Source: Porphyrobacter sp. CACIAM 03H1 (lineage in GTDB: Bacteria > Pseudomonadota > Alphaproteobacteria > Sphingomonadales > Sphingomonadaceae). Taken from it: DNA of 64,000 nt. Below are positions 1-7,989 of this stretch, piece after piece. Under the pieces are notes generated by a model. That model worked only from the letters and a program-made list of their open reading frames with translations. It was not told where the DNA came from and made no database searches. Within the stretch, counting starts at the first letter, position 1. The number at the start of each line of letters is the position of its first letter. Where the stretch lies: NCBI RefSeq assembly GCF_002215495.1, contig NZ_CP021378.1:2542764-2606763 (forward strand), read 5' to 3'. Position numbers and translations under genes: made by a program.

Positions 1-260
1 TGCGCGAGTACAACCTCCCCGCCAAGGTCAACCTGATCCCGTTCAACCCCTGGCCGGGCGCCGGCTACGAGACCTCGACGCCCGAACGCATCCGGCGCTT
101 CTCCGAGATCGTGTTCGAAGGCGGCTTCTCGGCGCCGGTGCGAACCCCGCGCGGGCGAGACATCGATGCCGCCTGCGGCCAGCTCAAGACCGCTGCCGAG
201 AAGAAGTCCCGCGCCCAGCGCGACCGCGAAGCCGCCGCTGCCGCCGCGGCGCGCGATTGA
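1..260 (+). CDS. rlmN: 23S rRNA (adenine2503-C2)-methyltransferase RlmN, C-terminal fragment
   Basis: Only the last 86 codons are present; the gene enters from beyond the left edge. The reading frame starts at base 3. Visible residues include [11 protein letters not shown] and the tail [20 protein letters not shown], which is the conserved end of the radical-SAM methylase RlmN that methylates A2503 of 23S rRNA (and A37 of some tRNAs). An Ala/Arg/Lys-rich extension of about 20 residues follows before TGA at 258-260. The N-terminal CxxxCxxC cluster lies outside the window. Assignment rests on this tail only but is specific to the family. Confidence 0.93.
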   Translation, partial: REYNLPAKVNLIPFNPWPGAGYETSTPERIRRFSEIVFEGGFSAPVRTPRGRDIDAACGQLKTAAEKKSRAQRDREAAAAAAARD

Positions 261-312
261 CGCTGGCGCCCCGCAGGCGTAGCCTCGCGGCGCTTCCACC
301 CGGAGGATCGCC

Positions 313-879
313 GTGGCCTTTTCCGCTACCCGAATCGCGCTCGCCGCCGGGCTGATGGCCGCCATCGCCGCCCCCATCCCGGCCGAGGCCCAGCTCGGCG
401 GGCTGTTCAACAGCACCCGCCGCGGTGCCGAGAAGGCCGACAATTGCGGCAAGGGCAAGAAGGGCGACAAGGGCCGGGGCGCGCTTGGCGGGCTGCTCGG
501 CGGGGCAGTCGACGAACTCGCCCGCAGCGCCGGCCTGCCCTCCTTCCTGCCGGTGCCCGAATTCTCCGACCAGCTCACCGAAAGCATCGCCTGCCGCCTC
601 GACCCCGAGGAGCAGAAGCAGGCTGCCGAGGCGACCCTCGCGGTCACTCGCACCGACGATGCCGAAGCCCAGCCCGAACTCGGCGCCAGCGCGGAATGGA
701 CCTCGGCCTCGCGCGCCAATGTCAGCGGCAGCTCGACCGTCACCGGCCGCGACAATGCCGCAGGCCAGCGCGACTGCATCACCGTGACCGACGTCGTCAT
801 CATCGAGGGCGAGGAAACCCGCGCCGAGAAGCGGATGTGCCGCGCGCCGGGCTCCGCGCGCTATTCGATCGTCGCCTGA
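313..879 (+). CDS. Exported hypothetical protein, 188 aa
   Basis: Starts at GTG 313 with a GGAGGA ribosome site about 6 bases upstream. Residues 1-26 form a signal peptide ending AEA-Q, so the product is probably periplasmic. The mature part has a Lys/Gly-rich stretch (GKGKKGDKGRG), then GGLLGGAVDEL, and two late cysteines (in RDCITV and RMCRAP). I recognise no family. The stop overlaps the start of the next gene (TGATG at 877-881), so the two are probably co-translated. Confidence 0.7.
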   Translation: MAFSATRIALAAGLMAAIAAPIPAEAQLGGLFNSTRRGAEKADNCGKGKKGDKGRGALGGLLGGAVDELARSAGLPSFLPVPEFSDQLTESIACRLDPEEQKQAAEATLAVTRTDDAEAQPELGASAEWTSASRANVSGSSTVTGRDNAAGQRDCITVTDVVIIEGEETRAEKRMCRAPGSARYSIVA

Positions 880-1592
880 TGCGCGCCGGCGGTCGCCCGC
901 TCGCCGCGCTCGCAGCGCTCGCGCTGCTGACGGGGGCGGCGGCGCCGATGGACCCCGACAATCCGACCTGCCCGGCCGAGCCCGATTTCGGCCCCAAGAC
1001 CGCGATGACCCTCACCCCCGCGGACCGGGGCGGCAAGCGCGTGCTGCTGGCCGAGGGGACGATCGACGCCTCCCTCCCCGAGCGCCTCAAGGCCGCCATC
1101 GAGGCCGACGAGCGGATCGAGGAGGTGTGGCTGCGCTCGCGCGGGGGCAATGCCCGCGCCGGGAACGCGGCGGGCAAGGTGATCCGCTCCTATCGGGGAA
1201 TGCTGACCCGCATCCCTTCCGGCTGGGCCTGCTTTTCGGCCTGCAACTTCGTCTTCATGGGGGGCGACCGCAGGGTCGTCGACGAAGGCGGGGTGTTCAT
1301 GGTCCACATGTTCACCCACACCGGCGATCGCGCGACAATCGACGAGGTGGTGATCGAGGGCAGCAAGGCCACGACCGAATACATCGCCAGCGTCGAGCAG
1401 TCCTCGGCCATGCTGGCGAGCGAGGACAATGATTTCCTCATCCGCATGGGGATCAGCCGCAAGCTGCTGACCGACGTCATGTATCGCCAGCAGGCGGTGA
1501 AGAGCGAGGATAATCCCTCGACGCGCTACTGCCTCAGCCAGGCCGAGGTGCGCGAATACAACGTCATGCCGGTCGAGAAACCGGCGCCCTGA
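879..1592 (+). CDS. Exported ClpP/crotonase-fold protein (COG3904-like), 237 aa
   Basis: ATG at 879 overlaps the preceding stop. A signal peptide (about residues 1-22) is followed by a region resembling the periplasmic ClpP-like family: LRSRGGNARAG matches the substrate-binding strand, WACFSACNFVFMGG places a serine where ClpP has its nucleophile, and VHMFTH is at the usual catalytic-His position. Family knowledge suggests a secreted serine hydrolase of the ClpP fold, but activity is unproven and the nucleophile assignment is inference. A disulfide between the closely spaced cysteines is possible. It probably forms a two-gene unit with the gene before it. Confidence 0.7.
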   Translation: MRAGGRPLAALAALALLTGAAAPMDPDNPTCPAEPDFGPKTAMTLTPADRGGKRVLLAEGTIDASLPERLKAAIEADERIEEVWLRSRGGNARAGNAAGKVIRSYRGMLTRIPSGWACFSACNFVFMGGDRRVVDEGGVFMVHMFTHTGDRATIDEVVIEGSKATTEYIASVEQSSAMLASEDNDFLIRMGISRKLLTDVMYRQQAVKSEDNPSTRYCLSQAEVREYNVMPVEKPAP

Positions 1593-1599
1593 CGCAGGC

Positions 1600-2196
1600 A
1601 TGAGCACCGATCCCGGCACCATCGCCTTCTACCAGGCGCGCGCGCCGCACTATGTGCTGCGCTTCGGCGAGGCCCCGAGCCACCAGCTCGACGCCTTCCT
1701 CGACCGCCTGCCGCCCGGCGCGGCGGTGCTGGAACTGGGCTGCGGCAGCGGACGCGATGCGGCGCGGATGAAGGAGCGCGGCTTCGTGGTCGACGCGACC
1801 GACGCCACGCCCGCGATGGTCGCCAAGGCCAACGAACGCTGGAACCTCGGCGCAAGGATCATGGCTTTCCACGAGCTCGAGGCCGAGGCCGCGTATGCCG
1901 GGGTCTGGGCCCATGCCAGCCTGCTCCATGCCCCGCGCGAGGCCCTGCCGGGAATCCTCGCCCGAATCGACCGCGCGCTGCAACCGGGCGGCTGGTTCTT
2001 CGCCAGCTACAAGCTTGGCGAGGCCGAGGGCCGCGATGCCTTCGGGCGGTTCTACAACTTCCCCGATGCCGACTGGCTCGCCGCGCAATATGCCGCGATT
2101 CCCGGCTGGCGGATCGTCGCCACCGAACGCTATACGGCCGGCGGGTTCGACAATGTCGAGCGCGACTGGATCGACCTCATCGCGAGCAAGCCGTGA
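1600..2196 (+). CDS. Class I SAM-dependent methyltransferase, 198 aa
   Basis: The SAM-binding motif I VLELGCGSGRDAARM is at about residues 43-57, followed by an acidic motif II (VDATDATPAMV). HASLLHAPREALP is the typical post-motif segment of small Methyltransf_11/25 enzymes. The protein is cytoplasmic, with no signal peptide. The substrate cannot be told from sequence. It begins 7 bases after the previous stop and its TGA overlaps the GTG of the next gene, so these genes are probably one transcript. Confidence 0.85.
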   Translation: MSTDPGTIAFYQARAPHYVLRFGEAPSHQLDAFLDRLPPGAAVLELGCGSGRDAARMKERGFVVDATDATPAMVAKANERWNLGARIMAFHELEAEAAYAGVWAHASLLHAPREALPGILARIDRALQPGGWFFASYKLGEAEGRDAFGRFYNFPDADWLAAQYAAIPGWRIVATERYTAGGFDNVERDWIDLIASKP

Positions 2197-2831
2197 AGCA
2201 TATCGTCACCGCCGTCTGCACCGGCACCGCCCGCCCCTTCCTCGGCGCTGAGACCAGCGCGATCGCCAAGCGCCCGCGCGAGGGCGCGGTGCAGGTGCTT
2301 GCCGAAGGCCTCGCCCCCGACGAACAGGCCGACCGCACGGTTCACGGCGGGCCGGAGATGGCGCTGCATCTCTACCCGCTCGATCACCACGCCTGGTGGC
2401 GGACACGGATCGGCGACCACCCCGCACTGGACGAACCCGGCGGCTTCGGCTCGAACCTCGCCGTCGCGGGCCTGACCGAGGACATGGTCCATATCGGCGA
2501 CCGCTTCCGCCTCGGGACGGCGCTGGTCGAGATCAGCCAGCCGCGCCAGCCGTGCTGGAAGATCGAGCACCGCTTCGGCCACAAGGGCATGGTCGCCGCG
2601 ATCGTGAAAAGCGGGCGCTGCGGCTGGTATTTCCGCGTGCTCGAAACGGGCGAGGTCGCCGCCGGAGACACGCTCGAACGGGTGGCAACCGGCGCCGCCG
2701 AATGGAGCGTCGCGCGGGTGTTCCGCGCGCTGGTGGGGGGCAAGGCAACACCCGAGGAGCTTGGCGAACTTGCGGACCTCGCCGCGCTCACCCCACGTCT
2801 GAGGGCCAGGGCGGCAGCCGGGCGCGGGTGA
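2193..2831 (+). CDS. MOSC-domain protein, YiiM-like, 212 aa
   Basis: GTG start at 2193 overlaps the methyltransferase stop (GTGA). MOSC hallmarks: DRTVHGGPEMALHLYP near residue 50, GSNLAVAGL, VHIGDRFRLG, and the conserved cysteine in QPRQPCWKI. A C-terminal helical part (after about residue 160) matches the 3-alpha extension of YiiM proteins. The family binds molybdenum cofactor and YiiM reduces N-hydroxylated compounds. A molybdoenzyme of another type lies 3 kb downstream (5493-6242), but no shared pathway is shown. Confidence 0.88.
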   Translation: MKHIVTAVCTGTARPFLGAETSAIAKRPREGAVQVLAEGLAPDEQADRTVHGGPEMALHLYPLDHHAWWRTRIGDHPALDEPGGFGSNLAVAGLTEDMVHIGDRFRLGTALVEISQPRQPCWKIEHRFGHKGMVAAIVKSGRCGWYFRVLETGEVAAGDTLERVATGAAEWSVARVFRALVGGKATPEELGELADLAALTPRLRARAAAGRG

Positions 2832-2837
2832 GACACG

Positions 2838-2919
2838 GTTCATCCCGAAGCCGCCCAAACTGAACAAAAACTGCTGTTTGCTGACAAGGGCGTTCATCCT
2901 GCATTCGAGTTAGATGAAC
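2838..2919. promoter_or_regulatory. GTTCATC repeat cluster upstream of the glycine-zipper pair
   Basis: GTTCATC occurs at 2838-2844 and 2892-2898, and its exact inverse GATGAAC at 2913-2919, which gives an inverted repeat with a 14-base spacer. The cluster lies 47-128 bases before the start at 2966, where a regulator or promoter would be expected. No regulator is assigned. Confidence 0.35.
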
Positions 2920-2965
2920 GAAAACGGTCGTGCTCCATCGGGGAGCCCTCACAAGGGATACGACC

Positions 2966-3418
2966 ATGAAACACCTCGCCCTCATCGCCGCCGCCGGTTC
3001 GATGGCCGCCTTTGCCGTTCCCGCGCAGGCCGCCGAATTAGCTCCCGCTCCTGTCAGCATCGCATATGCTGGCACCTCCTCGCCCTTTGCCGAGGCCGCC
3101 GAATACGACCGTCGCTGGGACGACCGCCGCTATCGTGACGATCGCCGCTGGCGCGACAACCGCGGCCGTTGGGACGATCGCCGGGATGACCGTCGCCATG
3201 ATGCGCGCCGAGGCGATTACTGGCGCGGCAATGACGGGCGCTGGCGCTGCCGCCGTCCCGACGGCACCACCGGCCTCGTGGTCGGCGCTGTCGGCGGGGC
3301 CCTGCTGGGCCGCACCATCGACACCCGCGGCGACCGCTCGGTCGGCACCCTGCTCGGCGCCATCGGCGGCGGTCTGCTCGGCCGCGAGATCGAGCGCGGC
3401 GGCGCCCGCTGCCGCTGA
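2966..3418 (+). CDS. Glycine-zipper exported protein, 150 aa (copy 1)
   Basis: I chose ATG 2966, which has AAGGG upstream and opens directly on a signal peptide ending AQA-A (about residue 22). A longer in-frame start at 2930 would add 12 non-signal residues. The mature protein has an Arg/Asp/Trp-rich repeat segment (RRWDDRRYRDD and variants, about residues 47-80). A glycine-zipper module follows (GLVVGAVGGALLG, then GTLLGAIGGGLLGREI), as in 17-kDa surface-antigen-like outer-membrane proteins. Family role is envelope-associated; the precise function is unknown. It is paralogous to the next gene, with the same RTIDTRGDRSVGTLLGAIGG stretch. Confidence 0.82.
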   Translation: MKHLALIAAAGSMAAFAVPAQAAELAPAPVSIAYAGTSSPFAEAAEYDRRWDDRRYRDDRRWRDNRGRWDDRRDDRRHDARRGDYWRGNDGRWRCRRPDGTTGLVVGAVGGALLGRTIDTRGDRSVGTLLGAIGGGLLGREIERGGARCR

Positions 3419-3432
3419 TGCCCGGGCTGACA

Positions 3433-3462
3433 GGCGGGCACCGGCCTTATGCCGGGCCCGCC
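3433..3462 (+). terminator. GC-rich stem-loop after glycine-zipper copy 1
   Basis: GGCGGGC (3433-3439) pairs with GCCCGCC (3456-3462), enclosing CCGG/CCGG (3441-3444/3452-3455). There is no T-run, so it could be an attenuating or processing hairpin between the two paralogues rather than a full terminator. Confidence 0.5.
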
Positions 3463-3547
3463 TCGTCGCCCCCGCACTTCCCGGGCTGGCGGGACAATGC
3501 CAGCCGATGCCTTGATGAAGCAGCCAAACCCAAAAGGAGAAACTGCC

Positions 3548-3919
3548 ATGAAGAAGATCGCACTCGTGCTCGCCGCGGGCGCCATGACGCTGCCGATGGC
3601 GGCGCCCGTGCAGGCGGATCCGCCTCCCCATGCCCCGGCCTGGGGCAAGCGCGGCAAGGACCGCATCTATGACAGCCGCGGCCGCTACATCGAGCCGCGC
3701 CGCCTGTCGCGCAACGACCGCATCTGGCGCGACGGCGACCGTTACTACTGCCGCCGCGACAACGGGACGACGGGCCTCGTGATCGGCGCCGGTGTCGGCG
3801 CGCTGCTCGGGCGCACCATCGACACGCGCGGCGATCGCAGCGTGGGCACCCTGCTCGGCGCCATCGGCGGGGGCCTGCTTGGCCGCGAGATCGACCGCGG
3901 CGAGCTGCGCTGCCGCTAG
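3548..3919 (+). CDS. Glycine-zipper exported protein, 123 aa (copy 2)
   Basis: Start at ATG 3548 is set by AAGGAGA 7-12 bases upstream and by the signal peptide that follows (MKKIALVLAAGAM...VQA-D). The mature part is basic (RNDRIWRDGDRYYCRRDNG) and ends in the same zipper as copy 1: GLVIGAGVGALLGRTID, then GTLLGAIGGGLLGREIDRG, then a terminal Cys-Arg. It lacks the long Asp/Arg repeat of copy 1. The tandem arrangement with 129 bases between suggests local duplication. Confidence 0.85.
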   Translation: MKKIALVLAAGAMTLPMAAPVQADPPPHAPAWGKRGKDRIYDSRGRYIEPRRLSRNDRIWRDGDRYYCRRDNGTTGLVIGAGVGALLGRTIDTRGDRSVGTLLGAIGGGLLGREIDRGELRCR

Positions 3920-4004
3920 GCGCTAAGGGGCGCGCTGCGCGATTGAAGCGCGCGCCCTGCCCTGTTAGCCGGGTGGTCATGTCCCGCACCACCCCAATGC
4001 AACC

Positions 4005-4778
4005 ATGACCCGCCCCGCCGTTCTAGTGACCGGCGGGGCGACCCGTATCGGCGCCGCCATCGTCCGCCGCTTTGCCGCCGCCGGCTGGCACGTGGTGATC
4101 CACTACCGCAGTTCGGCCGCGGATGCAGAGGCGCTCGCCGCCACCCTGCCCTCGGCCGAGACGCTCGGCTTCGACCTTGCGGACGACGAGCGCGCGGTCG
4201 CCACCGTCACCACGCTCGCCGCGCGCCTCCCCGACTGGCGCTGCCTCGTCAACTCCGCCTCGGTTTTCGATTACGACAGTGTAACCGGTCTCGATCCGGC
4301 GACGAACAGGGAGGCGATGCAGGTCAACGCCCTCGCCCCCGCCCGCCTTGCCCAGGCCTTCATCGCCCATGCGGCGAGCGCCGGGGTGCGCAGCGTGATC
4401 CACGTCACGGACATGAAAATCGAAAATACGAACCCCGATTTCTTCAGTTACACCATGTCCAAACACGCGCTGGCAGCCACGATCGGGATGCTGGCCAAGG
4501 GGAACGGCGCGCACAGCGTGAGGATCTACGGCATCGCGCCCGGCGCGATCCTGGCGAGCCACGACCAGCGCGAGGAGGAAACGGAAATCTCGCACCGGCT
4601 CAACCTGCTGCGCCGCAAGACCGGCCCTGACGAAATCGCCGAGGCGGCGCTGTTCCTCAGCAGCGGCGCGCTCGCCAGCGGGCAGAGCCTGTTCGTCGAC
4701 AGCGGCCAGCACCTGCTTGATCAGCCGCGCGACGTGATCTGGCTGGCGCGCGAGGCCGGCCGCGGGGGCGCGGCATGA
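4005..4778 (+). CDS. SDR oxidoreductase, FolM/pteridine-reductase-like, 257 aa
   Basis: TGGATRIG at residues 9-16 is the NADPH-binding TGxxxRIG form typical of pteridine reductases and FolM. NSAS and YTMSK (catalytic Tyr and Lys) follow, with MKIENTNPDFFSY before the Tyr as in that subgroup. The likely role is reduction of a dihydropterin or dihydrofolate, by family inference. Its stop overlaps the start of the cytochrome gene (ATGA at 4775-4778), and that gene overlaps the molybdoenzyme. A cytosolic pterin reductase is therefore translationally coupled to a molybdopterin enzyme, though no direct link is proven. Confidence 0.83.
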   Translation: MTRPAVLVTGGATRIGAAIVRRFAAAGWHVVIHYRSSAADAEALAATLPSAETLGFDLADDERAVATVTTLAARLPDWRCLVNSASVFDYDSVTGLDPATNREAMQVNALAPARLAQAFIAHAASAGVRSVIHVTDMKIENTNPDFFSYTMSKHALAATIGMLAKGNGAHSVRIYGIAPGAILASHDQREEETEISHRLNLLRRKTGPDEIAEAALFLSSGALASGQSLFVDSGQHLLDQPRDVIWLAREAGRGGAA

Positions 4779-5500
4779 TCAAGCACGCGCTCTCGACCCG
4801 GTTGTGGCACTGGGTGAACGCCGCCGCGATCATCGTGCTGTTCATGACCGGGCTGAACATCTCCAACGCCCACCGCTACCTCTACTGGGGCGATTACGGC
4901 TTCGATCCCAAGGACGCATGGCTTTCGGTGATCCGCTTCCCCGGCTGGGCGACGATCCCGCAGCACTACAACCTCGCGATGGCTCGCGACTGGCACATCA
5001 CCGCAGCCTGGCCCTTTGGCGTCGGGCTGCTGTTCATCTGGATCGCGATGCTGGCGAACGGCCATTTTCGCCGCGACCTGATGACGACCCCGCGCGACTG
5101 GACGCCGGGGGCGGTGGTCGCATCGCTCAAGGCCCATTCCGGCGCGGGCGCGGGCGCCGCGCATGGCTACAACCCGGTGCAGCGCATCCTCTACGGCATG
5201 GTGTTCGGCGTGCTGCTGCCGCTGATGCTGTTCACCGGCCTTGCCATCAGCCCCGGCTTCCAGGCTGCCGCGCCATGGCTGCTCGAGGTGCTGGGCGGCC
5301 GCCAGAGCGCGCGCTCGCTGCATTTCATCGCCGCCTGGGGCATCTTCGGCTTCTTCGTCATCCACATCGTGCTGGCGCTGATCGACTGGCGGCTGATCCT
5401 CGAAATGATCACCGGCGGCAGGCGGCCCGAGCCCGAGGCTTCCGCCCCGCCCGCGGCCGAGCCCCTGCCACCCGAAGAGGGAATTCCCGCCCATGGCTGA
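4775..5500 (+). CDS. Cytochrome b561/Ni-Fe-hydrogenase-type b-type cytochrome, 241 aa
   Basis: There are about four to five hydrophobic segments: IIVLFMTGLNI, FGVGLLFIWIAML, MVFGVLLPLMLFTGLAI, AAWGIFGFFVIHIVLAL. Histidines suited to haem ligation sit in STRLWHWVN, DWHITAAW, RSLHFIAAW and VIHIV. This matches the cytochrome b/b6 domain family found in hydrogenase and thiosulfate-reductase b subunits, with a Pro/Ala/Glu-rich tail. It overlaps both neighbours (4 and 8 bases), so it probably feeds electrons to the periplasmic molybdoenzyme encoded next. It is not obviously a YedZ/MsrQ homologue. Confidence 0.85.
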   Translation: MIKHALSTRLWHWVNAAAIIVLFMTGLNISNAHRYLYWGDYGFDPKDAWLSVIRFPGWATIPQHYNLAMARDWHITAAWPFGVGLLFIWIAMLANGHFRRDLMTTPRDWTPGAVVASLKAHSGAGAGAAHGYNPVQRILYGMVFGVLLPLMLFTGLAISPGFQAAAPWLLEVLGGRQSARSLHFIAAWGIFGFFVIHIVLALIDWRLILEMITGGRRPEPEASAPPAAEPLPPEEGIPAHG

Positions 5501-6242
5501 CCTGCCGCGCCGTTCGCTGCTTGCCGGGATCGCCGCGATGGGCGCCTCGGCCTGCGCGAAGATCAACGAGAGCGAGACCACGAAGGGGCTGTTCGAGGCC
5601 GCCGAGGACGGGCACCGCGCCGTCCACCGCGCGCTCGCCGGCAAGCAGGGCCTCGCACCCGAATACACCCGCGCCGAACGCTCGCCTACTTTCAAGGGCA
5701 ACGGCTCGGTGACGGTTGCGGACCCTTTCTACCAGGACCAGCTGGGCAAGGGTTTCCCTGACTGGAAGCTGGCGGTGACGGGCCTCGTCGACAATCCGCT
5801 CACCCTTACGTTGGCCGATCTGCGCGCCCTGCCGCAGCGCACCCAGATCACCCGCCACGACTGCGTCGAGGGCTGGAGCGCGATCGGCGAATGGCAGGGA
5901 CCGCAGCTCGCCGCGCTGCTCGATGCCGCGAAGATCAGGAAAGGCGCGAATTTCATCGTCTTCCGCTGCGCCGATGTGCTGTACGGACGGGACTATTACG
6001 AGAGCATCGACATGGTCGATGCCTATCACCCCCAGACGATCATCGCCCACAGCCTCAACGGCGAGCCGCTCCCCGAGAAGAACGGCGCGCCCTTGCGGAT
6101 GCGGATCGAGCGCCAGCTCGGCTACAAGCAGGCGAAATACGTCAAGGCGATCGAGGCGGTCGCCAGCTTCGCCGACATCGGCCAGGGCAAGGGCGGGTTC
6201 TGGGAGGACGTCGCCGGCTACCAGTGGTATGCCGGGGTCTAG
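5493..6242 (+). CDS. Molybdopterin-dependent oxidoreductase, sulfite-oxidase fold (MsrP/YedY-like), 249 aa
   Basis: RRSLLAG at residues 6-12 is a twin-arginine-type signal, followed by a lipobox-like ASAC, so the enzyme is exported folded and possibly lipid-anchored. The sulfite-oxidase core is seen in WKLAVTGLVDNP, and RHDCVEGWS gives Cys124 as the expected molybdenum ligand. MRIERQLGYKQAKYVKAIE is the family's conserved C-terminal part. Substrate is unknown. By analogy with MsrPQ it may reduce oxidised periplasmic compounds using electrons from the cytochrome gene before it. Its TAG lies inside the CTAG shared with the convergent DUF1801 gene. Confidence 0.87.
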   Translation: MADLPRRSLLAGIAAMGASACAKINESETTKGLFEAAEDGHRAVHRALAGKQGLAPEYTRAERSPTFKGNGSVTVADPFYQDQLGKGFPDWKLAVTGLVDNPLTLTLADLRALPQRTQITRHDCVEGWSAIGEWQGPQLAALLDAAKIRKGANFIVFRCADVLYGRDYYESIDMVDAYHPQTIIAHSLNGEPLPEKNGAPLRMRIERQLGYKQAKYVKAIEAVASFADIGQGKGGFWEDVAGYQWYAGV

Positions 6243-6679
6243 CTGTCGGGGAACAGCTGCCGCATCGCCTGCCAGTCGGCCGCGATGATCTCCTCGAGCA
6301 CGGCGAGATCGATGTCGGCGAGCTTGTTCACGTAGAGGCAGCTCTTGCCGGTCGCATGCTTGCCCAGCCGCTTGAGCTTATCGTCGCGGCCCGATCCGGT
6401 CACGGGGTCGCAGTAGCCGCCCATGAAATAGAGCGAATGCTTGGCCTTGCGGGGAGAGAAGCCGCTGCGCATCCAGTGCACGCTGCGACCGCTTTCGTAG
6501 ACGGTGCGATATTCGCCATAGCCGATGATCGTCGGCCCCCACATCCGCGGGGTCTCGCCCGTGACCTTCCGGAACAGCGCATCGAGCACCCTCGCCTCCT
6601 CGCGCTTGGCGGGTGGTTCGACGCTGGCGATGAACGTCTCGACCGCTACATCGGTGATCGTCGTCTTGGCCTCTGCCAT
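6239..6679 (-). CDS. DUF1801-domain protein, 146 aa
   Basis: Start at 6679 (MAEAKTTITD) is preceded by a GGGGAGGGGG run. A start eight codons earlier would add MGLVGEGA over that run. MWGPTIIGYGEY and HSLYFMGGYCD are typical of the DUF1801/YdhG-like family, a small cytoplasmic fold of unknown role. The gene converges with the molybdoenzyme and the two stop codons share the bases CTAG at 6239-6242. Confidence 0.85.
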   Translation of the reverse strand: MAEAKTTITDVAVETFIASVEPPAKREEARVLDALFRKVTGETPRMWGPTIIGYGEYRTVYESGRSVHWMRSGFSPRKAKHSLYFMGGYCDPVTGSGRDDKLKRLGKHATGKSCLYVNKLADIDLAVLEEIIAADWQAMRQLFPDS

Positions 6680-6765
6680 GGCCCCCTCCCCCACCAAGCC
6701 CATGATATTGCGATAGCCGCAAGTCCGGCTAAAGTTACCATGGCAGCATCCTAGAAAGGAGCCCC

Positions 6766-7989
6766 ATGAGCAAGCCTCTCCTCGACCGCTTCCTCGCCCG
6801 CGCCGTGAAGAAGGGCCGCCTCGGCGTGGTCTTCGCCGACGGTAGCGCCAGCACCTACGGCGAGGCTGCCGAGGGCTTTCCCGAGATCGTGCTGCGCTTC
6901 ACCGATGCCGCCGTGCCGCGCGACATCGTGCTCGATCCGCGTCTCGGCGCGGCGGAGGCCTTCATGGACGGGCGGCTGCTGATCGAGGAAGGGGACGTCA
7001 TGGGCCTCGTCAGCCTGCTGCGGATGAACGACCCGTGGGAGCGCGGCAACAACAACCTGCGACCCGGGCGGCTCAAGCGCCTCGTCAACCGCGCGAGCTT
7101 CGCCGCCGAGCAGATCAACAACCGCGTCGGATCGAAGAAGAACGTCGCGCACCACTACGACATCGGCAACGATCTCTACGCACTGATGCTCGATGCCGAG
7201 CACTGGCAGTATTCCTGCGCCTACTGGGCAGACGGCGTCACCACGCTTGCCGAGGCGCAGTTCGCCAAGCTTTCGCACATTGCGAAGAAGCTGCACCTTG
7301 CGCCCGGGCAGGAGGTGCTCGACATCGGCTGCGGCTGGGGCGGGATGGCGATCCATCTGGCGCGCCACCACGATGTGCGCGTCACCGGCATCACCCTGTC
7401 CGAGGAACAGGCCGCGCTCGCCCGCCAGCGGGTGCGCGAGGCGGGGGTCGCGGACAAGGTGACGATCCTCCTCGAGGATTACCGCGACACCGCCGCCTCC
7501 GGCCGCCGCTTCGACCGGATCGTCTCGGTCGGGATGTTCGAGCATGTCGGCCGCGCGCAGTTCGAGACCTTTTTCGAATCCTGCGCGCGCATGCTCGCCG
7601 ATGACGGGGTGATGCTGCTCCACACCATCGGCCGCTTCGGCTCGCCCGGCACCACCGATGCCTTCACCCGCAAGTACATCTTCCCCGGCGGCTACATCCC
7701 CGCGCTTTCGGAAACCCTCGCCGCCTCGGAGAAATTCCGCCTGATCGCGAGCGACATCGAGACACTGCGCCTCCACTACGCGAAGACGATCCGCGCATGG
7801 TATGCCAACTGCCTCGCGCACCGCGAGCAGATCGTCGCCCTGCATGACGAGCGCTTCTTCCGGATGTGGACCTTCTACCTCGCCGGCGCCGCGACCGTGT
7901 TCGAGCACGGGAGCATGGGCAATTACCAGATCCAGTACATCCGCAACCGCCACGCCCTCCCGGTGACGCGGGACTACCTGTACCGCTGA
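6766..7989 (+). CDS. Cyclopropane-fatty-acyl-phospholipid synthase family protein, 407 aa
   Basis: An AAAGGAG site lies 7-13 bases before ATG 6766. The N-terminal non-catalytic domain runs to about residue 105. The SAM-binding motif VLDIGCGWGGMAIHLA follows near residue 178, then the CFA signatures VAHHYDIGNDLY, YSCAYW, SVGMFEHVG and KYIFPGGYIPAL. The enzyme adds a methylene bridge (or, in some relatives, a methyl or other C1 change) to unsaturated phospholipid acyl chains at the inner membrane. Length fits. It ends directly against the convergent His-rich gene with no gap. Confidence 0.93.
   Translation: MSKPLLDRFLARAVKKGRLGVVFADGSASTYGEAAEGFPEIVLRFTDAAVPRDIVLDPRLGAAEAFMDGRLLIEEGDVMGLVSLLRMNDPWERGNNNLRPGRLKRLVNRASFAAEQINNRVGSKKNVAHHYDIGNDLYALMLDAEHWQYSCAYWADGVTTLAEAQFAKLSHIAKKLHLAPGQEVLDIGCGWGGMAIHLARHHDVRVTGITLSEEQAALARQRVREAGVADKVTILLEDYRDTAASGRRFDRIVSVGMFEHVGRAQFETFFESCARMLADDGVMLLHTIGRFGSPGTTDAFTRKYIFPGGYIPALSETLAASEKFRLIASDIETLRLHYAKTIRAWYANCLAHREQIVALHDERFFRMWTFYLAGAATVFEHGSMGNYQIQYIRNRHALPVTRDYLYR

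Noticed and set aside
6239..6242. Stop codons of convergent genes sharing CTAG
   Set aside because: Real but common in compact genomes; not a finding by itself.
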